Assembly: GCA_016708435.1 (NCBI GenBank)
Contig: JADJFV010000038.1
Coordinates: forward strand, 62,001-126,000
Source: Leptospiraceae bacterium
GTDB lineage: Bacteria; Spirochaetota; Leptospiria; Leptospirales; Leptospiraceae
Length of the DNA: 64,000 nucleotides
Direction: 5' to 3'
Shown: positions 9,541 to 17,252 of the stretch, one piece after another
Position numbering within the stretch: the first letter of the stretch is position 1
How the letters are laid out: each line of letters begins with the position of its first letter
Program-made: the position numbers and the translations under genes
Notes under the pieces: model-generated
The model's input: only the letters and a program-made list of their open reading frames with translations
What the model was told of the DNA's origin: nothing
Database searches by the model: none

Positions 9541-9774
9541 ATGGTAATTAAAATATTGGGCACAGGTTGCGCCAAATGTAAATTAACCCAAGAAGTGATA
9601 GAGAAGGTTTCTAAAGAATTGAATCTAACACCTACAATTGAAAAGGTAGAAGACATTCAAGAAATCATGAAATACAACGTATTAGCCACACCGGTTGTCG
9701 TTATTGACGAAGTGGTGAAAGTAAAGGGAAGAGTTCCAACGGTTAATGAAGTAAGAGAATTATTAAAAAATTAG
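9541..9774 (+). CDS. Mini-thioredoxin (thioredoxin-like redox protein)
   Basis: This 77-residue protein has the thioredoxin-3/MTH895-type fold: beta strand 'VIKILGTGC', active site Cys10-Ala-Lys-Cys13, and cis-Pro loop 'VLATPVVVID'. Family members are found in arsenic and permease operons and probably pass electrons or shuttle thiol-bound metalloid. The start lies 1 bp past the acr3 stop codon, with AAGGAGAA upstream. The single CXXC and compact size separate it from true thioredoxin. Confidence 0.88.
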   Translation: MVIKILGTGCAKCKLTQEVIEKVSKELNLTPTIEKVEDIQEIMKYNVLATPVVVIDEVVKVKGRVPTVNEVRELLKN

Positions 9775-9786
9775 GAGAATAAATTT

Positions 9787-10272
9787 ATGGAAGCAACAAA
9801 AGCAAAAGAAGTTTGCCCTACAACAACGCAAGGGCTTATTAAACAAGGTGCTCTTTTAGTCGATGTGAGAGAGTTAAATGAAATCAACGAAGTTTCATTT
9901 GATGTGCCTCGCATTCTGTTAATACCATTGAGTGAACTAGAAGACAGATGGCAAGAAATTCCAAAAGAGGGAGACGTAATTTTCGTTTGCGCTGCGGGCG
10001 TGAAAAGTTTAAAAGCAACTTACTATCTTATGAATCGCGGCTATACAAATGTCATGAATATGGAGCATGGAATGGACAGATGGATAAAAAAAGGTTTTCC
10101 TACTAAAGGAAATGTCTCTGCTGTTTCAAGTCAAAACGCAGATAGTTGCTGTAGCACCTCTTCAACAGAGAAAGTAGAGAGTTCTTGTTGTGGAACATCA
10201 TCTAAGGAGAAATCAAGTTCAGAATCATCTTGCTGTAGCACACCAAGTAAAGATGGGACTTCTTGTTGTTAA
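9787..10272 (+). CDS. Rhodanese domain with four Cys-Cys motifs in the tail
   Basis: Residues 1-105 form a rhodanese domain, with 'LLVDVRE' and a catalytic loop 'VCAAGVKS' whose Cys68 would carry a persulfide. The tail, 110-161, is low-complexity Ser/Lys/Glu with Cys-Cys pairs at 121-122, 134-135, 149-150 and 160-161. Vicinal cysteines bind As(III) tightly, so the tail may sequester arsenite or deliver it to the permease encoded next. The rhodanese could supply sulfur to make thioarsenicals. Both roles are inference. The start has a GGAG site, and 27 bp separate it from the next gene. Confidence 0.85.
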   Translation: MEATKAKEVCPTTTQGLIKQGALLVDVRELNEINEVSFDVPRILLIPLSELEDRWQEIPKEGDVIFVCAAGVKSLKATYYLMNRGYTNVMNMEHGMDRWIKKGFPTKGNVSAVSSQNADSCCSTSSTEKVESSCCGTSSKEKSSSESSCCSTPSKDGTSCC

Positions 10273-10299
10273 GGAAAATGCAACTGGAGGATATTGTTA

Positions 10300-11277
10300 A
10301 TGTTTGACTGGATTCAGATTTTTTCTGATTGGTTAATATACAGTATCCTCGGAATGGCTCAAAATTCCAATTTAGGCAATGCTTTAAATTTCTTCGTATA
10401 TGATACGATTAAGATTTTAATTTTACTATTTCTCATAACGTTCTTAATGGGTATTGTAAACGCTTACTTTCCAATAGACCGCATTCAAAATTTTCTTTCC
10501 AGACATAAAATGTATGGCTTGGAATATATTATTGCCTCTACGTTTGGAGCGGTTACTCCATTTTGCTCCTGCTCGTCTGTTCCCCTTTTCATTGGATTTA
10601 TAAAAGGAGGAATTCCTTTAGGTGTCACATTCGCTTTTTTGGTCACATCCCCTCTCGTGAATGAAGTAGCAGTTGCTATTTTTTTGGGAATGTTCGGTCT
10701 TAAGACAACTGCAATCTATGTAATAAGTGGAATTTTATTGGGTGTTGTGAGTGGACTTATTTTGGGCAAGTTAAACTTAGAACCTCTCTTAACAGACTGG
10801 GTCAGACAAATCTGGGAAAAAGCAGAATCGGAAAGAGAAATCTTTGAATTAGAAAAGAAAACGTTTTTACAACGAGTGCCCGAAATTACAAGAGAGGCAT
10901 TTGGAATTGTAAAGAGTGTTGTCCTTTATGTAATTCTGGGAATTGCTATTGGTGCGGCAATGCACGGTTATGTGCCAGAAGCTTTTTTTGAACAATACAT
11001 TGGTAAAGATACTTGGTATGCTGTGCCATTAGCTGTTATCCTAGGAGTTCCCATGTATGCGAATGCAACAGGCATTATCCCCATCATCCAGGTTTTTGTA
11101 GCAAAAGGAATTCCTATTGGAACATCCCTTGCTTTTATGATGGCAGTCATTGGACTTTCTATTCCAGAAGCTACACTTCTGAAAAAAGTTATGAGCATTA
11201 AATTAATTTCCATCTTCTTTGGAGTTGTTACAATTTGCATTATAATTTCAGGATATATGTTTAATTGGATTTTGTAA
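10300..11277 (+). CDS. ArsP-type permease (PF03773/DUF318)
   Basis: The 325-residue polytopic protein carries the family signature 'TPFCSCSSVPLFIG' (Cys89 and Cys91) in one half and a mirrored 'VPMYANATGIIPI' in the other, as expected for two inverted four-helix bundles. The best-known member, ArsP, exports trivalent organoarsenicals; others are uncharacterised. ATG 10300 is preferred over a TTG at 10294, because GGAGG at 10286-10290 is then spaced 9 bp away. Next to an ArsM-like gene, export of methylated arsenic is plausible. It ends the first arsenic transcription unit; about 130 bp follow before the next start. Confidence 0.82.
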   Translation: MFDWIQIFSDWLIYSILGMAQNSNLGNALNFFVYDTIKILILLFLITFLMGIVNAYFPIDRIQNFLSRHKMYGLEYIIASTFGAVTPFCSCSSVPLFIGFIKGGIPLGVTFAFLVTSPLVNEVAVAIFLGMFGLKTTAIYVISGILLGVVSGLILGKLNLEPLLTDWVRQIWEKAESEREIFELEKKTFLQRVPEITREAFGIVKSVVLYVILGIAIGAAMHGYVPEAFFEQYIGKDTWYAVPLAVILGVPMYANATGIIPIIQVFVAKGIPIGTSLAFMMAVIGLSIPEATLLKKVMSIKLISIFFGVVTICIIISGYMFNWIL

Positions 11278-11360
11278 AGAGATCGTTAGTAAAATAGCTA
11301 ATCTGAAAAGAAAAAATATTTAGATTGTAAAAAAATTACGCTTTCTTTTATTTAGTTGTA

Positions 11361-11376
11361 ATACCATATGGGGTAT
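11361..11376. promoter_or_regulatory. Inverted repeat ATACC-N6-GGTAT over a TATAGT box
   Basis: A dyad of the type bound by CsoR/FrmR-family regulators lies directly on a TATAGT -10-like box (11374-11379), about 30 bp before the ATG at 11407. It suggests separate control of the second arsenic unit. No such regulator gene is in the window. Confidence 0.35.
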
Positions 11377-11406
11377 AGTATGTCTAATAAAGGAAAGGGG
11401 ATCGAA

Positions 11407-12738
11407 ATGACTGGTAATATAATCGAAATAAATATGAATGAATACGAGCAAAAAATCTTAAATTCTAAAGAACCGGTAATTTTAGATTTCTATTCGGATG
11501 AATGCGCTCCCTGTGATGCACTGGCTCCAAAGTATGAGGATATGGCAAATAAATTTGGTCGGGATATTAAATTTTATAAAATCTTCAGACAACAAAATAG
11601 AGAACTTGCTACCAAACTCGGTGTAACATCTAGTCCAACAGTTATTTTCTATAAAGATGGAAAAGAAATTTCTGGAAGACTTATGGGTGGAATAAAAAAA
11701 ACGGAGTTAAAAGAAAAGATACATGAGTTAATTCCAAATGATACATTTAATACTATCATTTCTAAAAAAGAAACCAAAACTAAAAATGCGGATGTCATAA
11801 TTCTTGGCGGAGGACCTGCGGGTGCAAGTGCCGCAATTTATGCAGCGCAAGCAAAACTAAAAACAATTATTATTGATACAGCTCTTCCGGGTGGTCAGGT
11901 CAAATCGACTCATATGATTTCTAATTATCCAGGAACAGGAAAGGCTATTGAAGGTTATATGCTTGCTCATTACATGGAAACGCAGGCAAAAAATGCAGGC
12001 TCAGAAGTGATTGGAGCTGTCGATATTACTTCTATTCAATTTTCAAAAAACGGAGGCTTACATAGAGTAGTCGTTGATGAAGAATTGGAAGTAGTCTCAA
12101 AAACTATAATACTGGCAATGGGAGCAAAGCCTCGTTTGGTAAATGCAATTGGTGAAAAGGAACTTTCTGGAAGAGGAATTTCCTATTGCTCTACTTGCGA
12201 TGGAAAATATTATGATGGTAAAGAGTTGTTTGTGATTGGTGGAGGAAATTCTGCTGTGGAAGAGTCTCTTTTTTTAACCAGGTTTGCATCAAAGATTACA
12301 ATTATTCAACAACTAGATAAATTGACCGCAAACCAAACTGCAATAGATAAAGTATTAGCTCATCCTAATATACAACTTCTCTATCGACAAGAACCCCGCA
12401 AATTTGAACTTCTGGATAATAACAAAATGTCGATTGAATTAGAAGATTTGAATACAGGAAAAATTAATAAACATGTTACAGATGGTATTTTTATTTTTGT
12501 CGGAATGGTTCCTAACGTTTCATCATTAGATGAGTCAATCCACAAAGATAAAGGGGGATATGTGATTGCAAACGAAGACATGGAAACAAATATTCCAGGA
12601 GTATATGCAGCCGGTGATATTAGAGTAAAAAAAATTAGGCAAGCTGTTACAGCTGTAAGTGATGGTTGCATAGCTGCTATCAATGCTGAAAAATATATTC
12701 AGAAATTTCAAGAAGAGAAAGTGGGAGCACAAAAATGA
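11407..12738 (+). CDS. Thioredoxin-thioredoxin reductase fusion
   Basis: Numbering is from ATG 11407, chosen because AGGGG lies just upstream and an ATG at 11368 falls inside the promoter dyad. Residues 5-110 are a thioredoxin with Cys33-Ala-Pro-Cys36. Residues 125-440 are a low-molecular-weight thioredoxin reductase with FAD motif GGGPAG (134-139), redox pair Cys261-Ser-Thr-Cys264, and NADPH motif 'GGGNSAVEE'. A single chain could thus move electrons from NADPH to disulfides, for example to ArsC or to the SPASM and AhpD-like proteins downstream. Natural fusions usually place thioredoxin at the C-terminus, so the N-terminal placement is uncommon. Its stop overlaps the methyltransferase ATG by 4 bp, indicating translational coupling. 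Confidence 0.9.
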   Translation: MTGNIIEINMNEYEQKILNSKEPVILDFYSDECAPCDALAPKYEDMANKFGRDIKFYKIFRQQNRELATKLGVTSSPTVIFYKDGKEISGRLMGGIKKTELKEKIHELIPNDTFNTIISKKETKTKNADVIILGGGPAGASAAIYAAQAKLKTIIIDTALPGGQVKSTHMISNYPGTGKAIEGYMLAHYMETQAKNAGSEVIGAVDITSIQFSKNGGLHRVVVDEELEVVSKTIILAMGAKPRLVNAIGEKELSGRGISYCSTCDGKYYDGKELFVIGGGNSAVEESLFLTRFASKITIIQQLDKLTANQTAIDKVLAHPNIQLLYRQEPRKFELLDNNKMSIELEDLNTGKINKHVTDGIFIFVGMVPNVSSLDESIHKDKGGYVIANEDMETNIPGVYAAGDIRVKKIRQAVTAVSDGCIAAINAEKYIQKFQEEKVGAQK

Positions 12739-13385
12739 ACCAATCAACAATACCTACAGAAGAATTAAAAAAGACGATTAATGTAAGATATGCAGAAGAA
12801 GCAAATAAATCCTGTTGTCTTTCTTGTGGTGGAGCATTAGATAAAGCTAATATTCAGGTTGGTGAATGCTTTGTTGATTTAGGAAGCGGAAAGGGAATGG
12901 ATGTTTTAAAAGCATCTCGCGTAGTTGGCTCTTCCGGGAAAGTCTATGGAATTGATTTTACGAATGAGATGATTCAAGTAGCAGAGTCCAATAGAAAAAA
13001 ATTAAAATTAGAAAACGCTAAATTTATTGAGTCCTCAATTGATTCAATTCCTTTAGAATCAGCAACTGCGGATGTTGTAATTTCCAACTGCACAATTAAT
13101 CATGCAAAAGATAAAACCGCAGTGTATAAAGAAATTTATAGAATATTAAAATCAGGTGGGAGGTTTATTGTTTCAGATGTATTAGCTGACACAAAACTTC
13201 CCGATGAAGTAACCGGTAATCCAGAAGCCTGGGCTGGTTGCTATGGCGGCGCAATTCCAAAAGAAGAATATTTCAATTCAATTAGGGATGCAGGATTTAC
13301 AGAAATTGAAATTCTGGAAGAATCAAAGCCGTATGAAAAAGGTGGAGTGATAGTAATTAGCTTAACAATACGATCATTTAAGTAA
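12735..13385 (+). CDS. arsM: ArsM-like SAM-dependent methyltransferase
   Basis: The 216-residue class I methyltransferase has SAM motif 'DLGSGKGMD' (48-56) and 'IDFTNEMI'. The ArsM-like 'GNPEAWAGCYGGAI' places Cys169 where As(III) methylases keep one catalytic cysteine. The N-terminus has a Cys27-Cys28/Cys31 cluster. The protein ends at 'VISLTIRSFK' with no counterpart of the last catalytic Cys found in standard ArsM, and it is shorter than usual. It may therefore methylate a different arsenic species or a peptide-bound substrate. Coupled upstream to the Trx/TrxR fusion; a 32-residue peptide gene follows after 10 bp. Confidence 0.8.
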   Translation: MNQSTIPTEELKKTINVRYAEEANKSCCLSCGGALDKANIQVGECFVDLGSGKGMDVLKASRVVGSSGKVYGIDFTNEMIQVAESNRKKLKLENAKFIESSIDSIPLESATADVVISNCTINHAKDKTAVYKEIYRILKSGGRFIVSDVLADTKLPDEVTGNPEAWAGCYGGAIPKEEYFNSIRDAGFTEIEILEESKPYEKGGVIVISLTIRSFK

Positions 13386-13395
13386 GGAGTAAAGT

Positions 13396-13494
13396 ATGAA
13401 ACCAATTAACAAAAAAAACGAAAAGAAAAGTTCACAAACTGTAGCACAATGTTGCGCCAAAGAATCTAAAATCATCTCTGGTTGCCACGATTAA
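13396..13494 (+). CDS. 32-residue Cys-rich peptide, candidate RiPP precursor
   Basis: A short ORF has an excellent AAGGAG ribosome site 6 bp before its ATG. It encodes a Lys/Asn-rich leader-like half, followed by 'QCCAKESKIISGCHD', with Cys19, Cys20 and Cys30. It lies between the ArsM-like gene and a radical SAM/SPASM gene and is followed by a strong hairpin. This is the classic layout of a ribosomal peptide precursor and its maturase. The Cys-Cys pair echoes the tail of the rhodanese at 9787-10272. No family is recognised. An alternative is a small arsenite-binding peptide acting without modification. Confidence 0.65.
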   Translation: MKPINKKNEKKSSQTVAQCCAKESKIISGCHD

Positions 13495-13505
13495 ATTTTT
13501 ACGAA

Positions 13506-13541
13506 CCATGAAGGTGAGGTGTAATAACCTTTCCTTCATGG
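13506..13541 (+). promoter_or_regulatory. Strong hairpin between peptide and maturase genes
   Basis: A 9-bp perfect stem, CCATGAAGG / CCTTCATGG, continues past one mismatch into a further 5-bp stem with a GTAATA loop. No U-run follows. It ends 10 bp before the maturase ATG. It probably allows partial read-through, stabilises the peptide mRNA, or limits access to the maturase ribosome site. Confidence 0.65.
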
Positions 13542-13551
13542 AAGAGGTTAT

Positions 13552-14904
13552 ATGATATTATCCAAACATACATTTTTAGCAGATAGAATTAATTCAGATG
13601 ATGCATTGATTCTAAATTATCTTTCTGGTTCTATTGATAAGATTGAGAAAAAGGAATTGGAAGAATTAAAAAATAGAATTTCTTTAAACAATTGGGATAA
13701 TTATCATCTTTCTGATTATATGTTAGAAAGAGGTTATCTTTATTCTGATAAAGACGTAGAAGAAGATAAGATCAATGAAAAATACTTAGAGTTCATGGAT
13801 GAATATGAAAAGACTGCCACTCAATTAATTTTTTCTACTTCCTATGTTTGCAATTTTAGTTGTGTGTATTGTTTTCAAGAAGAATATAATCAAAATTCTA
13901 AAACTTTGAACAATGAAATTACAGATAAATTTTTTAATTATATTGATAAGAAATTTTCGAATGAACCAGGTGGAGTATATATCACTTTGTTTGGAGGTGA
14001 GCCTCTACTGGGAGGAGAAAAGCATAAGAATCATATAATGTATTTTTTATCAAAAGCGGTAAAGTCGAATATACCTGTGGCTATTGTTACGAATGGTTAT
14101 GAATTAAAAAATTATATTCATGATTTTAAATCGCTCGGAGTAAATATAAAAGAAATTCAAGTGACAGTTGATGGAGACAGAGAAAATCACAATAGCAGAC
14201 GATTTACTCGCTCAAAAGAAACAACTTTTGATACAATCATGGAAGGTGTTGAATTAGCTTTAAAAAATGGATATAGAATTAATCTGAGAAGTATATTAGA
14301 TAAACGAAATATAGCATCCCTTGTAAAATTAGCGGAGTATTGTGATGAAAAAGGATTTTTAGATTATCCTGCAAGTCATTTTGAAACTTCTATCGGTAGA
14401 AACTATGAATTGCATTCCTGTCAGGATACAAAACAATTATTTAGTCGATATGATATGTGGTTGGAATATTTTAAACTATCCGAAGAATTTCCTATTTTAA
14501 AAAAGTATCATAAGCCTGGATTTCATGGTATGAGAATGCTCGCAGAATCAGGAGAACTTCCCGTTCCCATTTTTGATTCCTGTCCTGCCTGTAAAAAGGA
14601 ATGGGCTTTTGATGCAAATGGAGGAATCTATAGTTGCACTGCAACGGTAGGAGTTTCCAAATACCAACTCGGAAATTATTTTGAGAAAGACACTCCTTTG
14701 AATCAAGAAAAAGTTTTAGAATGGCAAACAAGAGATGTTTTAACAATGGAAGAATGCAAAGATTGTTCTGTTAGCCTTTCTTGCGGTGGCGGGTGTGCAA
14801 CGATTGCAGCTAATGAGAATAACGGAAAAATTCATTCAACAAATTGCAGACCTGTTAAAGAACTTGTTGGAATCGGTTTAGAATATTATAAGATTGGAGA
14901 CTAA
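13552..14904 (+). CDS. Radical SAM/SPASM peptide maturase
   Basis: The 450-residue protein has an N-terminal region (1-90) like those that hold precursor peptides in SPASM maturases. The radical SAM cluster site is Cys100-X3-Cys104-X2-Cys107 ('VCNFSCVYCF'), with 'LFGGEPLL' binding SAM. A complete SPASM domain follows: Cys344, Cys347, Cys362, then CX2CX5CX3C at 402, 405, 411 and 415, and Cys432. Such enzymes bind two auxiliary Fe-S clusters and install thioether or carbon crosslinks in peptides. The Cys-rich peptide upstream is the obvious substrate. This is not ArsS of arsenosugar synthesis, which is shorter and lacks SPASM. The stop overlaps the next ATG by 1 base. Confidence 0.9.
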   Translation: MILSKHTFLADRINSDDALILNYLSGSIDKIEKKELEELKNRISLNNWDNYHLSDYMLERGYLYSDKDVEEDKINEKYLEFMDEYEKTATQLIFSTSYVCNFSCVYCFQEEYNQNSKTLNNEITDKFFNYIDKKFSNEPGGVYITLFGGEPLLGGEKHKNHIMYFLSKAVKSNIPVAIVTNGYELKNYIHDFKSLGVNIKEIQVTVDGDRENHNSRRFTRSKETTFDTIMEGVELALKNGYRINLRSILDKRNIASLVKLAEYCDEKGFLDYPASHFETSIGRNYELHSCQDTKQLFSRYDMWLEYFKLSEEFPILKKYHKPGFHGMRMLAESGELPVPIFDSCPACKKEWAFDANGGIYSCTATVGVSKYQLGNYFEKDTPLNQEKVLEWQTRDVLTMEECKDCSVSLSCGGGCATIAANENNGKIHSTNCRPVKELVGIGLEYYKIGD

Positions 14905-15473
14905 TGGCATACATAAAAGAACCTGATCGAATGAATCTATTTTCAAAAATACTCATTCGTTCCATTGAAAAATATATGGGCGCAAAATTGGAAATTGCCA
15001 GAGTATTGCTTTGGTATCCGAAAGCTGCCTTGAGTTCTATCTTACTAGAAAGCCTTATTACATTCAATGATAGGGAAGTCAACAAAAGACTATTGAAACT
15101 AATCCGAATGCAAGTTTCGATAAGTTCCTCTTGCGCATTTTGTATTGATATGAATTTTTCTGACTACCAGTTGCACAATATTTCCATTCAAGAAATTGAA
15201 ACTCTCCAGGGAAAAATTGAAATAGAAAAAGTTTCTACATTTTCCGAAAAAGAAAAAGCAGCCTTAAATTACGCAAAAGAATTAACATTAACTAAAGGCA
15301 ATATTCAATCGGAAACAATTCAAAAATTAAAACAAGAATTTTCGGAGAGAGCCATTCTAATCATCGCTTCCACTATTGCACAGGTCAGTTATTGGACAGT
15401 GTTGATGCAAGGTCTTGGTATTCAACCCTTAGGTTTTTTAAAAGATTGTCCTGTGATTGATTTTAAAAAATAA
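14904..15473 (+). CDS. AhpD/carboxymuconolactone decarboxylase-like protein
   Basis: The 189-residue all-helical protein has the AhpD-type active site 'SCAFCIDMN' (Cys77, Cys80) after a helix ending 'LIRMQVSIS'. AhpD-like proteins are thiol peroxidases or disulfide reductases. One subgroup travels with the radical SAM gene of arsenosugar clusters, so this pairing with ArsM-like and radical SAM genes is suggestive. The start codon overlaps the maturase stop codon (TAATG), so the two are translationally coupled. It could reduce or protect the maturase product or recycle its thiols. Last gene of the unit; only a weak stem follows. Confidence 0.85.
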   Translation: MAYIKEPDRMNLFSKILIRSIEKYMGAKLEIARVLLWYPKAALSSILLESLITFNDREVNKRLLKLIRMQVSISSSCAFCIDMNFSDYQLHNISIQEIETLQGKIEIEKVSTFSEKEKAALNYAKELTLTKGNIQSETIQKLKQEFSERAILIIASTIAQVSYWTVLMQGLGIQPLGFLKDCPVIDFKK

Positions 15474-15517
15474 CTATGAACTAAAAACAGTTTTTATTCT
15501 TGTCAAAAAATATATAG

Positions 15518-15529
15518 TTACTTAAGTAA
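15518..15529. promoter_or_regulatory. 12-bp palindrome before the acyltransferase
   Basis: TTACTTAAGTAA is a perfect palindrome ending 4 bp before the ATG at 15534, overlapping the place of the ribosome site. It could be an operator. No regulator can be assigned. Confidence 0.3.
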
Positions 15530-15533
15530 AGCT

Positions 15534-16793
15534 ATGGACAATAAAAACTTTTTTATATCGCATGATATCAATTATCCATTTCTCTGGGGAATGGATTTAT
15601 CCCTACCAGTCATATTAAAATCAGCGCTAAATATAGATGGTGTTGATATTTCAGATGAAGACAAAGTCACTCTTCGCAGCCTCAACAAAGAAAGGCTTCT
15701 TTATTTTAGTAACCATCCATCTACAATTGAACCTCCAGTTGCATACTATGTGGCTAATGTAATAGGGTCACGCTTTTATTATATGGCTTCCCGTAACGTA
15801 TTCAATTGGGGTTTCGGGATTGTTGGCGAATTGATTAAGAAAGTTGGCGCATTCTCCGTATTATCCGGTGGAGCTGATAGAGAGTCAGTCAAGATGGCAA
15901 AGTCAATTTTGGCAGGGGATAAAGGCAAATTAGTTATTTATCCCGAAGGAATGTGCTCTGGAGAAAATGACAACCTGATTCCATTTATGCCTGGTATTGC
16001 TCAGATTGGTTTTTGGGGTTTGGAAGACGCAAGAAAGAAAGAACCAAACGCAGATGTAAAAGTATTGCCAGCGTTCGTCAAATACATACTATCCGGGACA
16101 GAACAGTCTCTTTTTCATGAGATTGAAACTTCTCTCGAAGCAATCGAGCGCAAACTCAAGATTAATCCCGACAATAAAAACCTACTTCGTCGCTTTCTAA
16201 CTGTTGGTCGTATTCTTTTAGAAGATGGAGAGAGAGAGTATGGAATTTCTCCAATTACAGATAAGGACTATGATTATAGAGTAGGGGCTATTCGCCATGC
16301 GGCTCTTAATCGTGCTGCTGAAAAACTAGGAATTAAGTTTGAAGCAAACGAAGATGCAATTCATAAAATCAGAGAAGTGTTTACTGTGCTCGATGGAATT
16401 TATTCTGGTCTTGGTAAGCAAACTGTAAAAATCTCTAAGCGTGATTTGGATTTTGTCCAAAAGGATGTAGATAGAGCTTATCTGTTCTTAGTGATTAAGC
16501 CTGAATACTTGCTAGCTTATCCAAGTGCAGAGCGTTTTATGGAATGGCTTTATCGTTTTGAAAATCTTCTCTTTGGTGCAACGAAACCACGCGCAAGAAG
16601 AGCAAAAGTTGTAATCGCAAAACCATTTGGTCTTGCTGAATACTATGATAGTTACAAAGAAAATAAAAAGAAGACTGTCGAGGATGTAACAGTCCGTTTG
16701 CGCAAGGAATTGGAAGGACTTCTCAAGGATTGTATTTCGCTTACGAAACCGATTGTTACACCATTTGATGTCGGCGATGAAGTAAATAAATAA
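15534..16793 (+). CDS. PlsC-like glycerophospholipid acyltransferase family protein
   Basis: The 419-residue protein contains 'FSNHPSTIEPP', in which His61 is followed five residues later by Glu66. This matches the HX4D catalytic block of glycerol-phosphate acyltransferases with Asp replaced by Glu. 'VIYPEGMCSGENDNLIPF' (Glu138-Gly139) matches the EGT block that binds phosphate. The C-terminal 250 residues are longer than in PlsC. Family members transfer acyl chains in phospholipid synthesis at the membrane. The His-Glu pair is unusual and may indicate another acceptor. It follows the arsenic island but has its own upstream palindrome and is probably unrelated. Confidence 0.7.
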   Translation: MDNKNFFISHDINYPFLWGMDLSLPVILKSALNIDGVDISDEDKVTLRSLNKERLLYFSNHPSTIEPPVAYYVANVIGSRFYYMASRNVFNWGFGIVGELIKKVGAFSVLSGGADRESVKMAKSILAGDKGKLVIYPEGMCSGENDNLIPFMPGIAQIGFWGLEDARKKEPNADVKVLPAFVKYILSGTEQSLFHEIETSLEAIERKLKINPDNKNLLRRFLTVGRILLEDGEREYGISPITDKDYDYRVGAIRHAALNRAAEKLGIKFEANEDAIHKIREVFTVLDGIYSGLGKQTVKISKRDLDFVQKDVDRAYLFLVIKPEYLLAYPSAERFMEWLYRFENLLFGATKPRARRAKVVIAKPFGLAEYYDSYKENKKKTVEDVTVRLRKELEGLLKDCISLTKPIVTPFDVGDEVNK

Positions 16794-16824
16794 GACTTCT
16801 TATTTTTGAATAAAAGGTTCTTTT

Positions 16825-17193
16825 TTAGAAGTTGTTTTCTTTGCGAGAGAACATTGCTTCAATTTCTTTCCAGCCTTTTTCTTTGGCTAGTTGGCGGTAA
16901 TCGTTGACTAGCCGATGGCATTGCATTGCAACTTCAAACATATTAAAATTGTCTTTGCTGATTGCTTTGATTTTAGTGAATCGATTTTTAATCTGGTTGG
17001 CTAAATAATCAACCTCCTCTCTTCGCACGATTTCGTTGGATGTGCTATCTAGTAGCTTGGAGATTTCATTTTCTGAAAATCCTTCCTTTACTTTTTTTGC
17101 TTCTGCCTTGGAAGCTTGACTCGCTTCCAAGGAGGCATTGGCTGCACTATTGATAATTTCTATAATCTTTTCAGGGGTATATTCTTCTTGCAT
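16825..17193 (-). CDS. Conserved-looking small helical protein, unknown function
   Basis: The 122-residue product is mostly alpha-helical and charged ('AANASLEASQASKAEAKKVKEGF'). There is no signal peptide or membrane segment. ATG 17193 has AAGGA 8 bp upstream; a GTG 15 bp earlier lacks a site. It is in line with, and 44 bp downstream of, the adenylate cyclase at 17253-19427, so it may share its mRNA. No family recognised. Confidence 0.65.
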   Translation of the reverse strand: MQEEYTPEKIIEIINSAANASLEASQASKAEAKKVKEGFSENEISKLLDSTSNEIVRREEVDYLANQIKNRFTKIKAISKDNFNMFEVAMQCHRLVNDYRQLAKEKGWKEIEAMFSRKENNF

Positions 17194-17252
17194 CGAAAAT
17201 TCCTTCACTATTTCGTTTTATCTTGCTATAAAAAATCGTAAACGAAAAAAAA

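Noticed and set aside
13552..14904. ArsS of arsenosugar biosynthesis or ArsL of arsinothricin synthesis
   Set aside because: The protein has a full C-terminal SPASM domain and an N-terminal extension, unlike either enzyme as I know them.
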